Positions 47,227 to 57,851 of a stretch of DNA of 64,000 nt are shown piece by piece. This stretch comes from Fagopyrum homotropicum. Its lineage: Eukaryota > Streptophyta > Magnoliopsida > Caryophyllales > Polygonaceae. The DNA lies in contig BSWB01000002.1 in assembly GCA_033239125.1 (NCBI GenBank), positions 87,044,560 through 87,108,559 on the forward strand, written 5' to 3'. The notes beneath the pieces were generated by a model. That model did not search any database and was not told where the DNA came from. It saw nothing but the letters and a program-made list of their open reading frames with translations. The stretch's first letter is position 1, and every line of letters starts with the position of its first letter. The translations under genes were made by a program, and so were the position numbers.

Positions 47227-47730
47227 TTGTTGAATAGTTTGGCGTGGTGAAAAAATACTGGAATGTTATCGACGAACGCATGGTGGATGAATACAAGAAA
47301 ATGAAAATCTTGGGCGAAGCCCATACCAGATGGAGGCAGAAGTGCTACGATGATATTCAAGGAAGCGGACATCGTAATTCACGGTGGTACCAGGAGTATA
47401 TTTCAAAGCCTTGAAATCGATTTCAAGGCCTTGAAACTGGATGTCAAGGCCTTGACATGCACTTCAAATTTTCTTTGGTTTTAATTTCAAGGCATTGAAT
47501 TGCGTTTGTGGGATGCTTTTAAAACTTTGTTTTTGAATTGTGGGTCTGTAATATTTTTTAAACTCCAGTACTTATTACTTTTCTCCCTTGTTGAAAGACA
47601 AAGGGGGAGAAATTATATGCGATCGATCCGATATTACTATATTCTCATTTTTGAAATATTTATTTGCATGCATATATCTAACATTAAAAGCAGGCACGAT
47701 ATTTGTTTTGTCTTCCATCAAGGGAGAGAT

Positions 47731-48302
47731 TGATTATGAATTGTATTATTTAAAAGGTGGAAGACTTAACGCTGTTTTATAAACTAACAAATATTGGTTA
47801 TATTTCTAGATTGCATGTCTTGGTTTGTCTGTTAAAATGTGTGTAGGCCTTGAAAAACATTACAAGGGAAGAACTCGGCTAATTAGCTAAGGAATTCGTT
47901 ACAACACACGCATATCTACAACAACCAAAAGAGAGAATCTAGGAGAAGATCTTCAAAGGTCAACTAATCAAACAAGAAGATCTTAGGAGATCTCAACCGA
48001 AGATATTCGAAGACTTGATCTAAACCAAAGCAAAGATCTAGGAGAAGATCTCGGCTGGACGAGATGGACGAGTTTGAAGATAAGAAGATCTCCAACGGTC
48101 TTTCCAAGTGTGAAGATCTCAGCTGGATTGAAGATTCTCAATGGATGGAAAAGAAGATAAGAGAAGATCTTCAAAATACTTAACAAGAGGATACAGTGAA
48201 GAAGATCTACAACGACTATCAAGAGAAGATCTACGGTTTGAGTTTGAAGATCTTACAACGGCTACTTCACAACAAAGATCTTGTTCAACTAAGCAGCATA
48301 TT
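47731..48302 (+). repeat. Copia LTR, left part, with GAAGATCT-rich segment
   Basis: Begins TGATTATG after AGGGAGAGAT. The stretch 47946-48285 holds about twelve AGATCT hexamers, mostly as GAAGATCT. It is interrupted by a CRM-a solo LTR and continues at 49322. LTR start is inferred, since the second copia LTR is not in the window. Confidence 0.55.
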
Positions 48303-49316
48303 TGATATAGGACCATCACATGGAAGATATCAAGGGCCCATTACTAGGGCAAGAGCTAAGGAGATCCAAGAAGTTACGTCAAGGGAAGTGCTATTGCTTG
48401 GCACCATGCGTGAACCATTTAACTTCCATGCATCATGTGTTAATCTCTTGGTGAATGCAGGAGCAAGCAAGCAAAGGGAAGAGACCATGCAGACGTTGGA
48501 ACAACAAGAGCTGGATCTTATAGCCACGCCAGCCAATAAATCAAGCAAACAAGACAAGGACAAGGTAGGGAAGATGGACGAGCAAGCAAGCATAGGAAAT
48601 GGGACAACAAGCATGATGCCATCAAGTCCGGAGTGACTGGCAAGCTCGACGTTGCTCACGTCCCAGGCAGCCCAAAAAGAGTAACCATTTCCCTCAGTCG
48701 GATCATCCATTTGGGCTCTTAAAAAACGTCCAAATCACTCATGGATCTGTTTTGAACAAGTCAGCCCATTTCCCTCAGCCGGATCATCCTTTTGGGCTCT
48801 AAAAACTACATTTGTGGAAGCTCTCTTGTTACCACCTTCCACCAATGTTTTATTTTTCTTTTCTTTATTTTGTCTAGATAAAAGAGTCTATATATAGTCT
48901 CTTTAGCTGCTGAGTAGGGGACGTTTTATTTTTGCTAAGAATTATCGTCTGTAATCATTCACAAAATCAATCAAAGAACAAGAGAGTTTTTGGTTGGCAT
49001 TGTCGTTGTTTGCTTGGCTGAGCTTGTTCGTGTCAACAGCCTTCGGATTGGTGCTTCGAGCCTTCACGAGTCCCTCTTTGTGCTAGTCCAGCCGGAGCTA
49101 GTGTAAAGTTGTATTGGAGACGGGTCTAGGGCATTCACGAAGCGGGGTCTTGGCTCTTCAACCTTGGTTCTTTTCGTTGACTCTCTTTGGTTCTTCTCAA
49201 CATCCTCCTGCATCCATTCCATCTCCACGTTTCATTCCGCATCTAGATTCCCTTCATTCAGCCGGATTCAGATCATTGTACCTAGATCGACTAATCCACG
49301 GACTAATACCGTATCA
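48303..49316 (+). repeat. CRM-a solo LTR (1014 bp)
   Basis: Starts TGATATAGGACC and ends ACCGTATCA with duplication ATATT at 48298-48302 and 49317-49321. No internal region, so it arose by recombination between the two LTRs of an insertion. Its coding part keeps GPITRARAK but lacks most of the AAQEG repeat array; the open frame ends at 48634-48636 after a Lys/Ser-rich tail of different sequence. Confidence 0.93.
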
Positions 49317-49321
49317 ATATT

Positions 49322-50055
49322 CTATTGAGAAATAGAAACGTTACAATGGATATGTTACAATGGATAAAGAAGATCTCCATAGAAGATTATAAATGAAGAT
49401 GGTGATTGAAGAAGAATAACAAGAGCTTACACGGATAAGAAACCAAGTCTCCAAGCGATCTTACAAGAACATTTTCATCAATCCAAAAGTTTTTCTTCCT
49501 CTTTAAGCTTACATTAGTTTACTTCCTTAGAGTGAAGATAAACACAAGAGCTTCATTCACATATCTAGAGAGTGTTATACTCGAGTGTGTTACTCTGTGA
49601 AGTAACTAGGCTATTATTGCTAGATTAGAGTTGACTTGATCGTAGCGTTGAGGCTACATTGAGAGAAGAAGTGAAGTTCTTCTAGGTTGTATATAGGAAT
49701 CACAAAAAGCAGATAATAGATAGTTAAATTCCTAGGGTCGGAAACCCTAGGCGGAGAGTAGACTGTTAGGGACGAACTTTGTAAACATATCGTCGCGTCG
49801 ATCTTTTATATTCAGCACATTCTATCGCTTATATTGTCACTAACAATTTTTGCAGATTTCGAAGTCAAGGCCTTGAAATCCACTTTAAAGCCTTTAGAAA
49901 CAGTTTTGTCACTAAGCGCACATATCGACTTCAAGGCCTTGAGGTTAGTTTTAAATCCTTGATGTACGATATTGTGAAAAGTTCCAATACACTATTCAAC
50001 ACGCTTCTAGACTATTATATCCTTATTATTCACCTATTCGGTTCTTTGACACACA
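49322..50055 (+). repeat. Copia LTR, right part
   Basis: Continues the copia LTR after the solo LTR. It includes further GAAGATCT copies near 49365 and two TCAAGGCCTTGA palindromes (49865-49876 and 49931-49942). The end is set where Athila homology begins on the opposite strand, so it may be off by several bases. Confidence 0.55.
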
Positions 50056-50360
50056 TTTGAGAGCGAACAAAGGCGGTCATCTTCCATTAAGATCTGGTGC
50101 ATGCAAAGGGATGGTTTAATTCCAATTAGATCATCAATTGTATAGCCAAGGGATTTCTTATGCAATTTCAATTCAATCAACAATTATCAAGTTCCACATC
50201 ATTCAAACTAGCACTCACAATCACCGGATAAGTAGAATTAGGCCTCAGAAATGCATACCTCACATGAGAAGTAAGAGGTTTCAATTCAAGTTTAGTAGGA
50301 CCTATTTGAAGTGGATTTGATCCTTCTGGTGTAGCTTGATATGTCTCTATGGCCATAGAA
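50056..50360 (-). pseudogene. pol: Athila-type pol fragment: start of RT region
   Basis: On the minus strand: MAIETYQATPEG, LELKPLTSHVRYAFL, STYPVIVSASL, then, after a frame change, GYTIDDLIGIKPSLCMHQI. This is the protease-RT linker and RT entry of Athila-clade gypsy elements. It continues the fragment at 57852-58674 once CRM-d2 is removed, and stops at about 50060 where the copia LTR begins. Confidence 0.82.
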
Positions 50361-50682
50361 TGATGAAGGATCATCCAAGGTAAGTCAAGGTCCCTTAACA
50401 AGGGCTCAAGCTAAACTACAAGCTGAGATGGATGCATTGCTTCTAACAATGAACCATGAACCACCTAACTCACCTTCCATGAGCCAACGAGCCTTGATGA
50501 TGATCATGGTCCACCAAGGAACAAGCTGCACGCCTAAGGGTTCTACATAAGGCTGAAATGTTCCAAATTGGTTGAATAAGCTTATTTGACTGTTAGTGTT
50601 TTTAAGTTTTTTTAGAATAAAAGCCCAAACTTATGTCTTGATGGGCTTTTAGTTAATTATTTCAGTTCATTAACATTATAAA

Positions 50683-50719
<37 letters not shown>

Positions 50720-51132
50720 ATTAGGCGTGCTAGGTCAGGGCAGATACCTAGAAGATACACGTTAAACACAGTTTTTGTGCTGTTGTTGCAGATTGGCGAT
50801 TTCCAGCCTGTTGGGGAGCTTTGTGATTGTGATTTTTGGCTTAACTCTTCTTGTCTGAGTCAATATCCTTAGGGATTAGTGTTGCAAGTTGTTTATAATC
50901 ATCCTCTTGGTGCTTTCAATCTCCGTATTGATTGTGTCAAGTTGTAGAAGCAGGGTTGATTAGTCTTTTGGATTGGTTCTTGAATTCATTGTTCAAGGGT
51001 TCTTTCATAGTTCTATTCTTCTTAACCATCTATCTTTATATTTTCGTGCTTCTCATTCCTCCATATCTAAGTTTCATTCCATTGTTTTCGGGTTGTTCGT
51101 CTAGATCGTTAAACGGGCTAATCACCGTGTCA
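50361..51132 (+). repeat. CRM-d2 5' LTR (772 bp)
   Basis: Starts TGATGAAGGATC and ends ACCGTGTCA. It has a long AT dinucleotide run (about 50687-50716). The 3' LTR has lost this segment and about 60 neighbouring bases. Confidence 0.92.
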
Positions 51133-52100
51133 ATTGGCATTAGAGCTTTGAGGATGTTCAGCCATCATCAAAAGAGTCATAAAATCATAAAAAGAGTTTG
51201 TTTTGATCATTGCAATTGATCATTGTCTTTGTTAGTCTTTTCTTTTCTTCATTTTTTTTCTCTTCTATTCTAAGTTGATTGAATTCTAACTTGTTTGTTG
51301 TTCTTGATCAGCGAATTGAGCACCGAAGTCATCAACAAACACCAACACCACCACGCCAGCCCCACCACCACTTTTACGCCGCCAAAACCTACCCTAACCT
51401 ACTGTTTTCGTAAACTCTAATCCTGCAACAACCATATATTTCCATATCTTTCCTTACTCCAACAACAGCCATATCTTTTCATATTTTTTTCCATATCTTA
51501 TCTCTAACCATATTTTATCTTGTTAGTTGTTTCCTTATTTACTCTCTTATTTTTTTTAATTTTTGTTTTACCTTTGCTGAGTTAAAAAAAAAGGCACTGT
51601 CTTCCAGAATTTAAAAAAAGAAAAAATAAAGAAAGAAAGAAAAAAGAATTCAAGGGAATTTCAAGAAACCTACATTTCAAGCCTTTGTCATTCAGCCACC
51701 CTACCCTAAACCGACCTTAGTTGTTGATTTTGGTGTTTGAGGTTGCAAGTTGACGCACGTACGAGTAAGGTTCTTTTAGCTTATATTGAGTCTATATTTC
51801 GGGTTATTTTGGTTGTACATCTCATTCATACAACTAGTCCATTCCTAGAGTCATTATTTTTTTCTTTCTTTTGTTGAGTCAGCCTAGGACATACCTTGAT
51901 TAATTCAATTGTTGTTTCGTGTTAGCTTATATTTGACTAGGCACTACCCACACAAGGTTGTTAATTCTTACAAGGTGAGCCATCAGCAAAGTCTTATCAC
52001 ATCACTTGAGAGTGAGGGATAAATACTTGAGAGACACACTAGAGAGGATTTTGTTTTGATCTAATCTAACGTGTTTGCTTGTTTTGTTGTGTTTAACAAG
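51133..52100 (+). other. CRM-d2 untranslated leader
   Basis: Noncoding, T- and A-rich in 51470-51660, with the shared CRM leader block at about 51960-52100 ending just before the gag ATG. No gene. Confidence 0.82.
51135..51146 (+). promoter_or_regulatory. CRM-d2 primer binding site, mutated
   Basis: TGGCATTAGAGC: two changes from the TGGTATCAGAGC found in the other CRM copies, at the expected distance of two bases from the LTR. Confidence 0.85.
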
Positions 52101-53734
52101 ATGTCTTGTGATCATCATACCGAGAAGCAACCGAAGTTTAGTCCGGCAGATTTGGTTAGCATGATGAAGGCTATGATGCAAGCAGAATTTAAAGCCATGA
52201 AAGATAGGCTTACGGGTTTACAAGGGCATAACCGATCTTAAGACTAATAAGGCTAAAGAAGACACCTCATTTCCCCTAACTAAGGCACTAGGGCATCACT
52301 TTGAGAAAGGAGCAGGTTCTAAACCCTTAACTATAGGCCATCGACGAGTACCTCTTGGCAACCAACAAAAAGCTTTCAACGAAGCCAAGAAGACTCCCAT
52401 TAATGCTTCGCAGGGGTATCATTCTAACCCTAAACTTCCTATTCATGATAACAGTCATTATGCTAATTTCTCTCTTAGCACCACACATGATGGAGATAAT
52501 GAGGAGTCCGAAGATGATGGCTATGATTATGCACAAGAAAGAAGGCAAGACGAGGAATGGATGAGAAATTAGGAAAGGAGGATGGAACAAAATAGGAGGC
52601 ATAAAGATAAGAGACGAGAAGATGAGAGGGATCAAGATGGGAGGCGTGAGTATAGATGGAGGCAAGAGGAAGACTATGAAGGGAGGAGAGACAATAGACA
52701 CCAAAGGAGAAGGCGAGATCATGAGCAAGATGATCTAGGCAAGGTGAAGATCAAGATTCCATCCTTTGAAGGAAAGTGTGATCCGGATGTGTACATGGCT
52801 TGGAAGACAAAGATTGAGCAGATATGGGCGTGTCACAACTTTCCCGAGAATAAAAAGGTACATTACGCAGCCCTTGAGTTCACTGATTATGCTTTGATAT
52901 GGTGGAATGAGCTTATGAAGGAAAGGAGGCGAAACATGGATCCATAAGTTGCAGCATGGGCACAAATGAGGGCAACATGTGAGCTAGATTTGTTCCCCAA
53001 CACTATAGGAGGGACTTGAGGCAAAAGTTGGAAAACTTGAGGCAAGGTTCAATGAGTGTCGAGGAGACCTACAATGCCATGCAAATGGCTATGGTGAAGG
53101 CCAATGTTAGTGAGGATGAAGAGGCAACTATGGCCAGGTTTCTCCGTATCCTTAATTCAAGTTTTGCTAACGAGGTGGATTTGTTTCCCTACTCTACTAT
53201 GACAGAATTACTACATCTCGCCATCAAAGTCGAGAAGAAGATAAAAGGGAGGAGTCAAGGCGTAAGGAGCTCATTTGGGACCTCAAATGCATGGAAACAA
53301 CAAGGAGGGCACCGACACGGAGGATACAACCGCGAAGCCCCCAAAACAGCCCCCGAGCAAACTCCCACACACCCAACCTACCCTAAGACGCCTACTGCAG
53401 CCCCTAAACCTGGTCAAGGGAGTACTTATAACTCTTCTTCTTCTAGGGCTAGAGATGTTGTGTGTTTTAAGTGTCAAGGTAGAGGACACGTGATGAAAGA
53501 TTGTCCGAATAGGACAACTTTGCTAATAAATCATTTAGGCCAATATGAGTCAGAATCTGAGCATGAACTTGAATCTAATGAAATTGAGCCTAGTGATGAT
53601 GTTGATTCGGATGATGGAATAGTATATGAACAAGGGGATTGTTTGCTTGCTCAATGTGTGCTGTATGATCACCCTAGTTCATTCCTAGCTAATAACTATG
53701 TGCTGTGTGATTTGGATGTTCCAAACGAGGGTCT

Positions 53735-53860
53735 ATTGCATGTGTTGAATCTGATTTTGAGCATGATGAGTCTCTTGAATGTGTAGAACCTGATTTTGAG
53801 CATGATGAGTCTCTTGAACGTATTGAATCTGATTTTGAGCATGATGAGCCTGTTTTGGAT
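53735..53860 (+). repeat. Tandem acidic repeat in the CRM-d2 knuckle-protease linker
   Basis: Three direct repeats of about 51 bases built on GATTTTGAGCATGATGAG, coding for SDFEHDESLE-like units. CRM-d1 carries the equivalent array near 3290-3420. Families a, b and c have simpler acidic linkers here. Confidence 0.8.
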
Positions 53861-56800
53861 GTTTGCTTGTCACATGATAATGCTTTGAAAGCTAGGAGAG
53901 CCCTTAGTATACAACTTGCCCCTTGTGAGGATAACCAAAGGGAAAACTTGTTTCACACTAGATGTTTGGTTAAAGGGAAGGTTTGTAATGTTATAATTGA
54001 TGGGGGTAGTTGTTGTAACATAGCTAGCACCGAATTGGTTAATAAGCTGCAAATAACAACTTTCTATCACCCTAGACCTTATAAGCTTCATTGGATGAAT
54101 GAATGTGGAGAATTGAAGGTAAATAAGGAAGTTAAGGTCACATTCACTTTAGGCCATTATGAGGATACTGTATTGTGTGATGTCGTGCCTATGCAATCCT
54201 GTCATATCTTTATAGGTCGTCCTTGGCAATTTGATAGGAGAGTCTTACATGATGGTTACACTAATAGGTATACTTTCACTTTTAACGGAAAACCTGTAAC
54301 CTTAAAGCCTATGACTCCCTTACAAATCTTCCACCTAGCATTGTAGAGCCTTCTAATACCCTTTTAGCTTCAACTAACACACAAATGCTCTCTACTTTGC
54401 TTGTAGCCAAATCTGAGTTTCAAAGTGCTTATCTTCCTCTAGAAATCACTTTGATCACCTTATGTAAGAAGTTAGCCCTAGTGAGTGATGAAACTAAGGC
54501 AAATCTTCCACCTAGCATTGTAGCCATACTTGAGGAGTTTAAGGATGTATTTCCTAATGAGATACCCCATGGCCTACCACCCTTGAGAGGCATAGAGCAT
54601 CAAATAGATCTCATTTTGGGAGCAACCTTACCGAATAGGCCAGCCATAGAATGAACCCTAATGAGAGCCAAGAGGTTACCAAGTGCAAGAGCTCTTAAAT
54701 AAGGGTTATGTGAGGGAAAGCCTTAGTCCATGTGCCGTCCCCGTGCTTTTAGTGCCTAAGAAAGATAATACTTGGAGGATGTTTGTTGATTGTAGGGCCA
54801 TCAATAACATAACCGTTAAGTATCACAACCCTATCCCACGCCTTGATGGTATGTTAGATGAGCTTCATGGTTCCACTATATTTAGTAAAATTGATCTTAG
54901 GAGTGGATACCATCAGATTAGGATAAAGGAAGGGGATGAGTGGAAAACTGCTTTTAAAACCAAGTTTGGTTTATATGAGTGGCTTGTTATGCCATTTGGA
55001 CTTACTAATGCTCCTTCTACTTTCATGAGATTAATGAACCATGTTTTGAGAAAGTTTATAGGTAAATTTGTTGTTGTTTAATTTGATGACATTCTCATTT
55101 ACATCAAATCACTAGAGGAGCATGAAGGACATCTAAGGGAAGTTGTTTCTACTCTTAGAGATGAACACTTGTATACCAATCTTAAGAAATGTGACTTTTG
55201 CACTAATGAAGTTATTTTTCTTGGGTTTGTAGTGAGCATAGACGGTTTACAAGTGGATGAAGAGAAGGTGAAGGCCATTCGAGATTGGCCTATTCCGAGC
55301 TCTATTGGCAATGTTAGGAGTTTTCATGGTCTTGCTAGCTTCTATAGGTTTTGTGCGTGATTTTAGCAACATTGCAACCCCATTGACGGAAATATGCAAG
55401 AAGAACACACCATTTGTGTGGGGTAGTGCGTAGGACCATGCATTCAACAAGCTTAAGGAGGTTCTCACTCATGCACCTTTGCTTGCTCTTCCAGATTTCA
55501 ACAAGCCATTTGAAGTGAAGTGTGATGCATCCGGAATTAGAATTGGAGGTGTTCTTATGCAAGAAGGTATACCATACCTATTGCTTTCTTTAGTGAGAAA
55601 CTCAAAGGAGCATGTCTTAACTATTCTACTTATGATAAGGAGTTATATGCTTTGTTTAGAGTACTTAAGACATGACAACACTACTTGTGGCCTAGAGAGT
55701 TTATCTTGCATTCTGATCATGAATCTTTAAAACAATTTAGGAGTCAAGATAAAATAGATAGGCGACATGGTAGTTGGATGGAGTTCATTGAGATATTTCC
55801 TTATGTTATCAAGTATAAAAAGGGAAAGGACAATGTAGTTGCTGATGCATTATCTAGGAGACACTCTTTGTTGACCACCCTTAATTCTAAAGTTCTAGGT
55901 TTCGTGTATATTAAGGAATTATATGTTGATGATGCTGATTTTGGTGAAACCTACAAGATATGTGTGGCTAAGGGTGCTTTAGATAAGTTCTACTTGTTTG
56001 ATGGTTTCTTGTTTAAGGCTGATAAGGTTTGTATCCGTAGGTGTTCTCTTCGGATGTTATTAGTTGATGAAGCCCATAAAGGAGGATTAATGGGGCATTT
56101 TGGGAGAGATAAGACTTATGCTATGCTTACTTCACACTTCTTTTGGCCTCTTATGCTTAGGGATGTAGAACATGTTGTTAAGAGATGTTTAGAATGCCTT
56201 AGAGCCAAATCTAAAGTGAAACCCCATGGTTTGTACACGCCTTTGCCAATTCATACATCCCCTTGGGAGGATATTATTATGGATTTTATTGTGGGATTGC
56301 CTAGGACTAAGAGGGGCAGAGACTCGATATTTGGGGTTGTAGATCGATTCTCTAAGATGGCTCACTTTATAGCTTGCCATACGACTGATGATGCCACCAA
56401 TGTAGCCTACTTTTTCTTTAGGGAAGTAGTTAGGTTGCATGGAGTTCTGAGGACTATAGTTAGTGATAGGGATGTTAAATTTCTAAGTTACTTTTGGAAA
56501 ACTCTTTGGGGAAAGCTAGGAACTAAGCTATTGTTTTCTACTTCTAGTCACCCTCAAACTGATGGCCAAACTGAGGTAACTAATAGGAAACTAACTACTT
56601 TGTTAAGGGCTGTTATTAAGAAGAGTCTTAAGGAATGGGAATATGCCTTACCTCGTGTCGAATTTGCTTATAATAGGGTTGTGCATTCTTCAACTTCCAT
56701 TTCTCCTTTTGAGTGTGTATATGGGTTTAATCCACTAACACCGTTTGATCTTAAACTGTTGCCTAAGAAGGAGCGAGTAAATTTCAGTGCTAAAACGCAG

Positions 56801-57143
56801 GTTGAATACATTCGGGAGTTGTATGAGAGGACACGCCAGAAGCTTGAGGAGAAGGGTGAGTACAGTGTTGCGAAAGCTAACCACGGACGCAAGAAGATCA
56901 CATTCAAGCCTAGTGATATCGTGTGGTTGCACTTAAGGAAGGAGAGGTTTCAACAGTTGAGGAAATCAAAGCTCTCTCCAAGAGGAAATGGACCTTTCAA
57001 GGTCTTACACAAGGCGGGGACTAATGCTTATGTTTTGGAGTTGCCGGATGGTTACGCATGTGATCCTACATTCAATGTGCGTGACTTGAGTCCATTCCCA
57101 CTGTCGAGCTATGATCATGGTGATTCGGGGTCGAATCCTTTTC

Positions 57144-57156
57144 AAGAAGGGGAGAA
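57144..57156 (+). promoter_or_regulatory. CRM-d2 polypurine tract
   Basis: AAGAAGGGGAGAA directly before the 3' LTR, reading QEGEN in the polyprotein. Confidence 0.87.
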
Positions 57157-57851
57157 TGATGAAGGATTATCCAAGCTAAGTCAAGGTCCCTTAACAAGGA
57201 TTCAAGCTAAACTACAAGCTGAGATGGATGCATTGCTTCTAACCATGAACCATGAACCACCTAACTCACCTTCCATGAGCCAACGAGCCTTGATGATGAT
57301 CATGGTCCACCAAGGAACAAGCTGCACATGCCTAAGGGTTCTACATAAGGCCGAAATGTTCCAAATTGGCTGAATAAGCTTATTTGGCTGTTTTAAGTGT
57401 TTTTAAGTCTTTTTTAGAATAAAAGCCCAAACTTATTAGGCGTGCTAGGTCAGGGCAGATTCCCAGAAGATACACGTTAAACACAGTTTTTGTGCTGTTG
57501 TTACAGATTGACGATTTCCAGCCTGTTGGAGAGCTTTGTGATTGTGATTTTTGGCTTAACTCTTCTTGTCTGAGTTAATATCCTTAGGGATTAGTGTTAC
57601 AAGTTGTTTATAAGCATCCTCTTGGTGCTTTCAATCTCCATACTGATTGTGTCAAGTTGTAGAAGCACGGTTGATTAGTCTTTTGGATTGGTTTTGAATC
57701 CATTGTTCAAGGGTTTTTCCATAGTTCTATTCGGTTCTTGTTAACCATCTATCTTTATATTTTCGTGCTTCTCATTCCTCCATATCTAAGTTTCATTCCA
57801 TTGTTTCCAGGTTGTTCGTCTAGATCGTTAAACGGGCTAATCCCCACATCA
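57157..57851 (+). repeat. CRM-d2 3' LTR (695 bp)
   Basis: Starts TGATGAAGGATT and ends CCCCACATCA. The polyprotein ends at 57371-57373 inside it. It is shorter than the 5' LTR by a deletion around 57434. Confidence 0.92.

Larger units (their letters stand above)
43297..50055 (+). mobile_element. SIRE/Maximus-like Ty1/copia element, 5' truncated, carrying a solo LTR
   Basis: The pol remnant (43297-45589) is followed by an extra ORF region (about 46005-47226), a purine-rich stretch near 47721-47730 and an LTR (47731 to about 50055) that holds a CRM-a solo LTR. The left end is cut by Tekay/Del element 2. The right end abuts an Athila RT region, whose homology starts near 50060. Clade is inferred from pol phrases and the extra ORF after pol. 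LTR limits are approximate. Confidence 0.75.
52101..57373 (+). pseudogene. gag-pol: CRM-d2 gag-pol polyprotein, decayed
   Basis: Starts at ATG 52101. Parts: Gag N-terminus, charged region (52582-52700), Gag core, CCHC knuckle (about 53460-53500), a run of 14-residue acidic repeats (53735-53860), protease IIDGGSCC (about 53995), RT (54683-55160), RNase H (55479-55900), zinc-binding domain and integrase core (56040-56640), GPF module, and the tail with GPLTRIQAK in the 3' LTR. Lesions include a frameshift near 52225, a TAG at 52570, the TAA after NMDP near 52946 shared with CRM-d1, a patchwork deletion in the protease-RT linker (54323-54346), a TAA at 55079-55081 replacing Tyr of YFDD, and frameshifts near 55350 and 55570. 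The integrase part (55685-57373) is a single open frame of 562 codons. Confidence 0.92.
50361..57851 (+). mobile_element. CRM-d2: CRM-type chromovirus
   Basis: LTRs at 50361-51132 and 57157-57851, a degenerate primer site, leader, decayed gag-pol and purine tract. It lies in the Athila element. The flanks do not give a clean 5-bp duplication: TAGAA on the left and GAAGT on the right share only GAA. It is collinear with CRM-d1 and was used here to define that element's parts. Confidence 0.92.

Noticed and set aside
47079..47372. Minus-strand frames opposite the post-pol copia ORF (also 46528-46728 and 46747-47040)
   Set aside because: The plus-strand frame has the better family resemblance and the expected position after pol.
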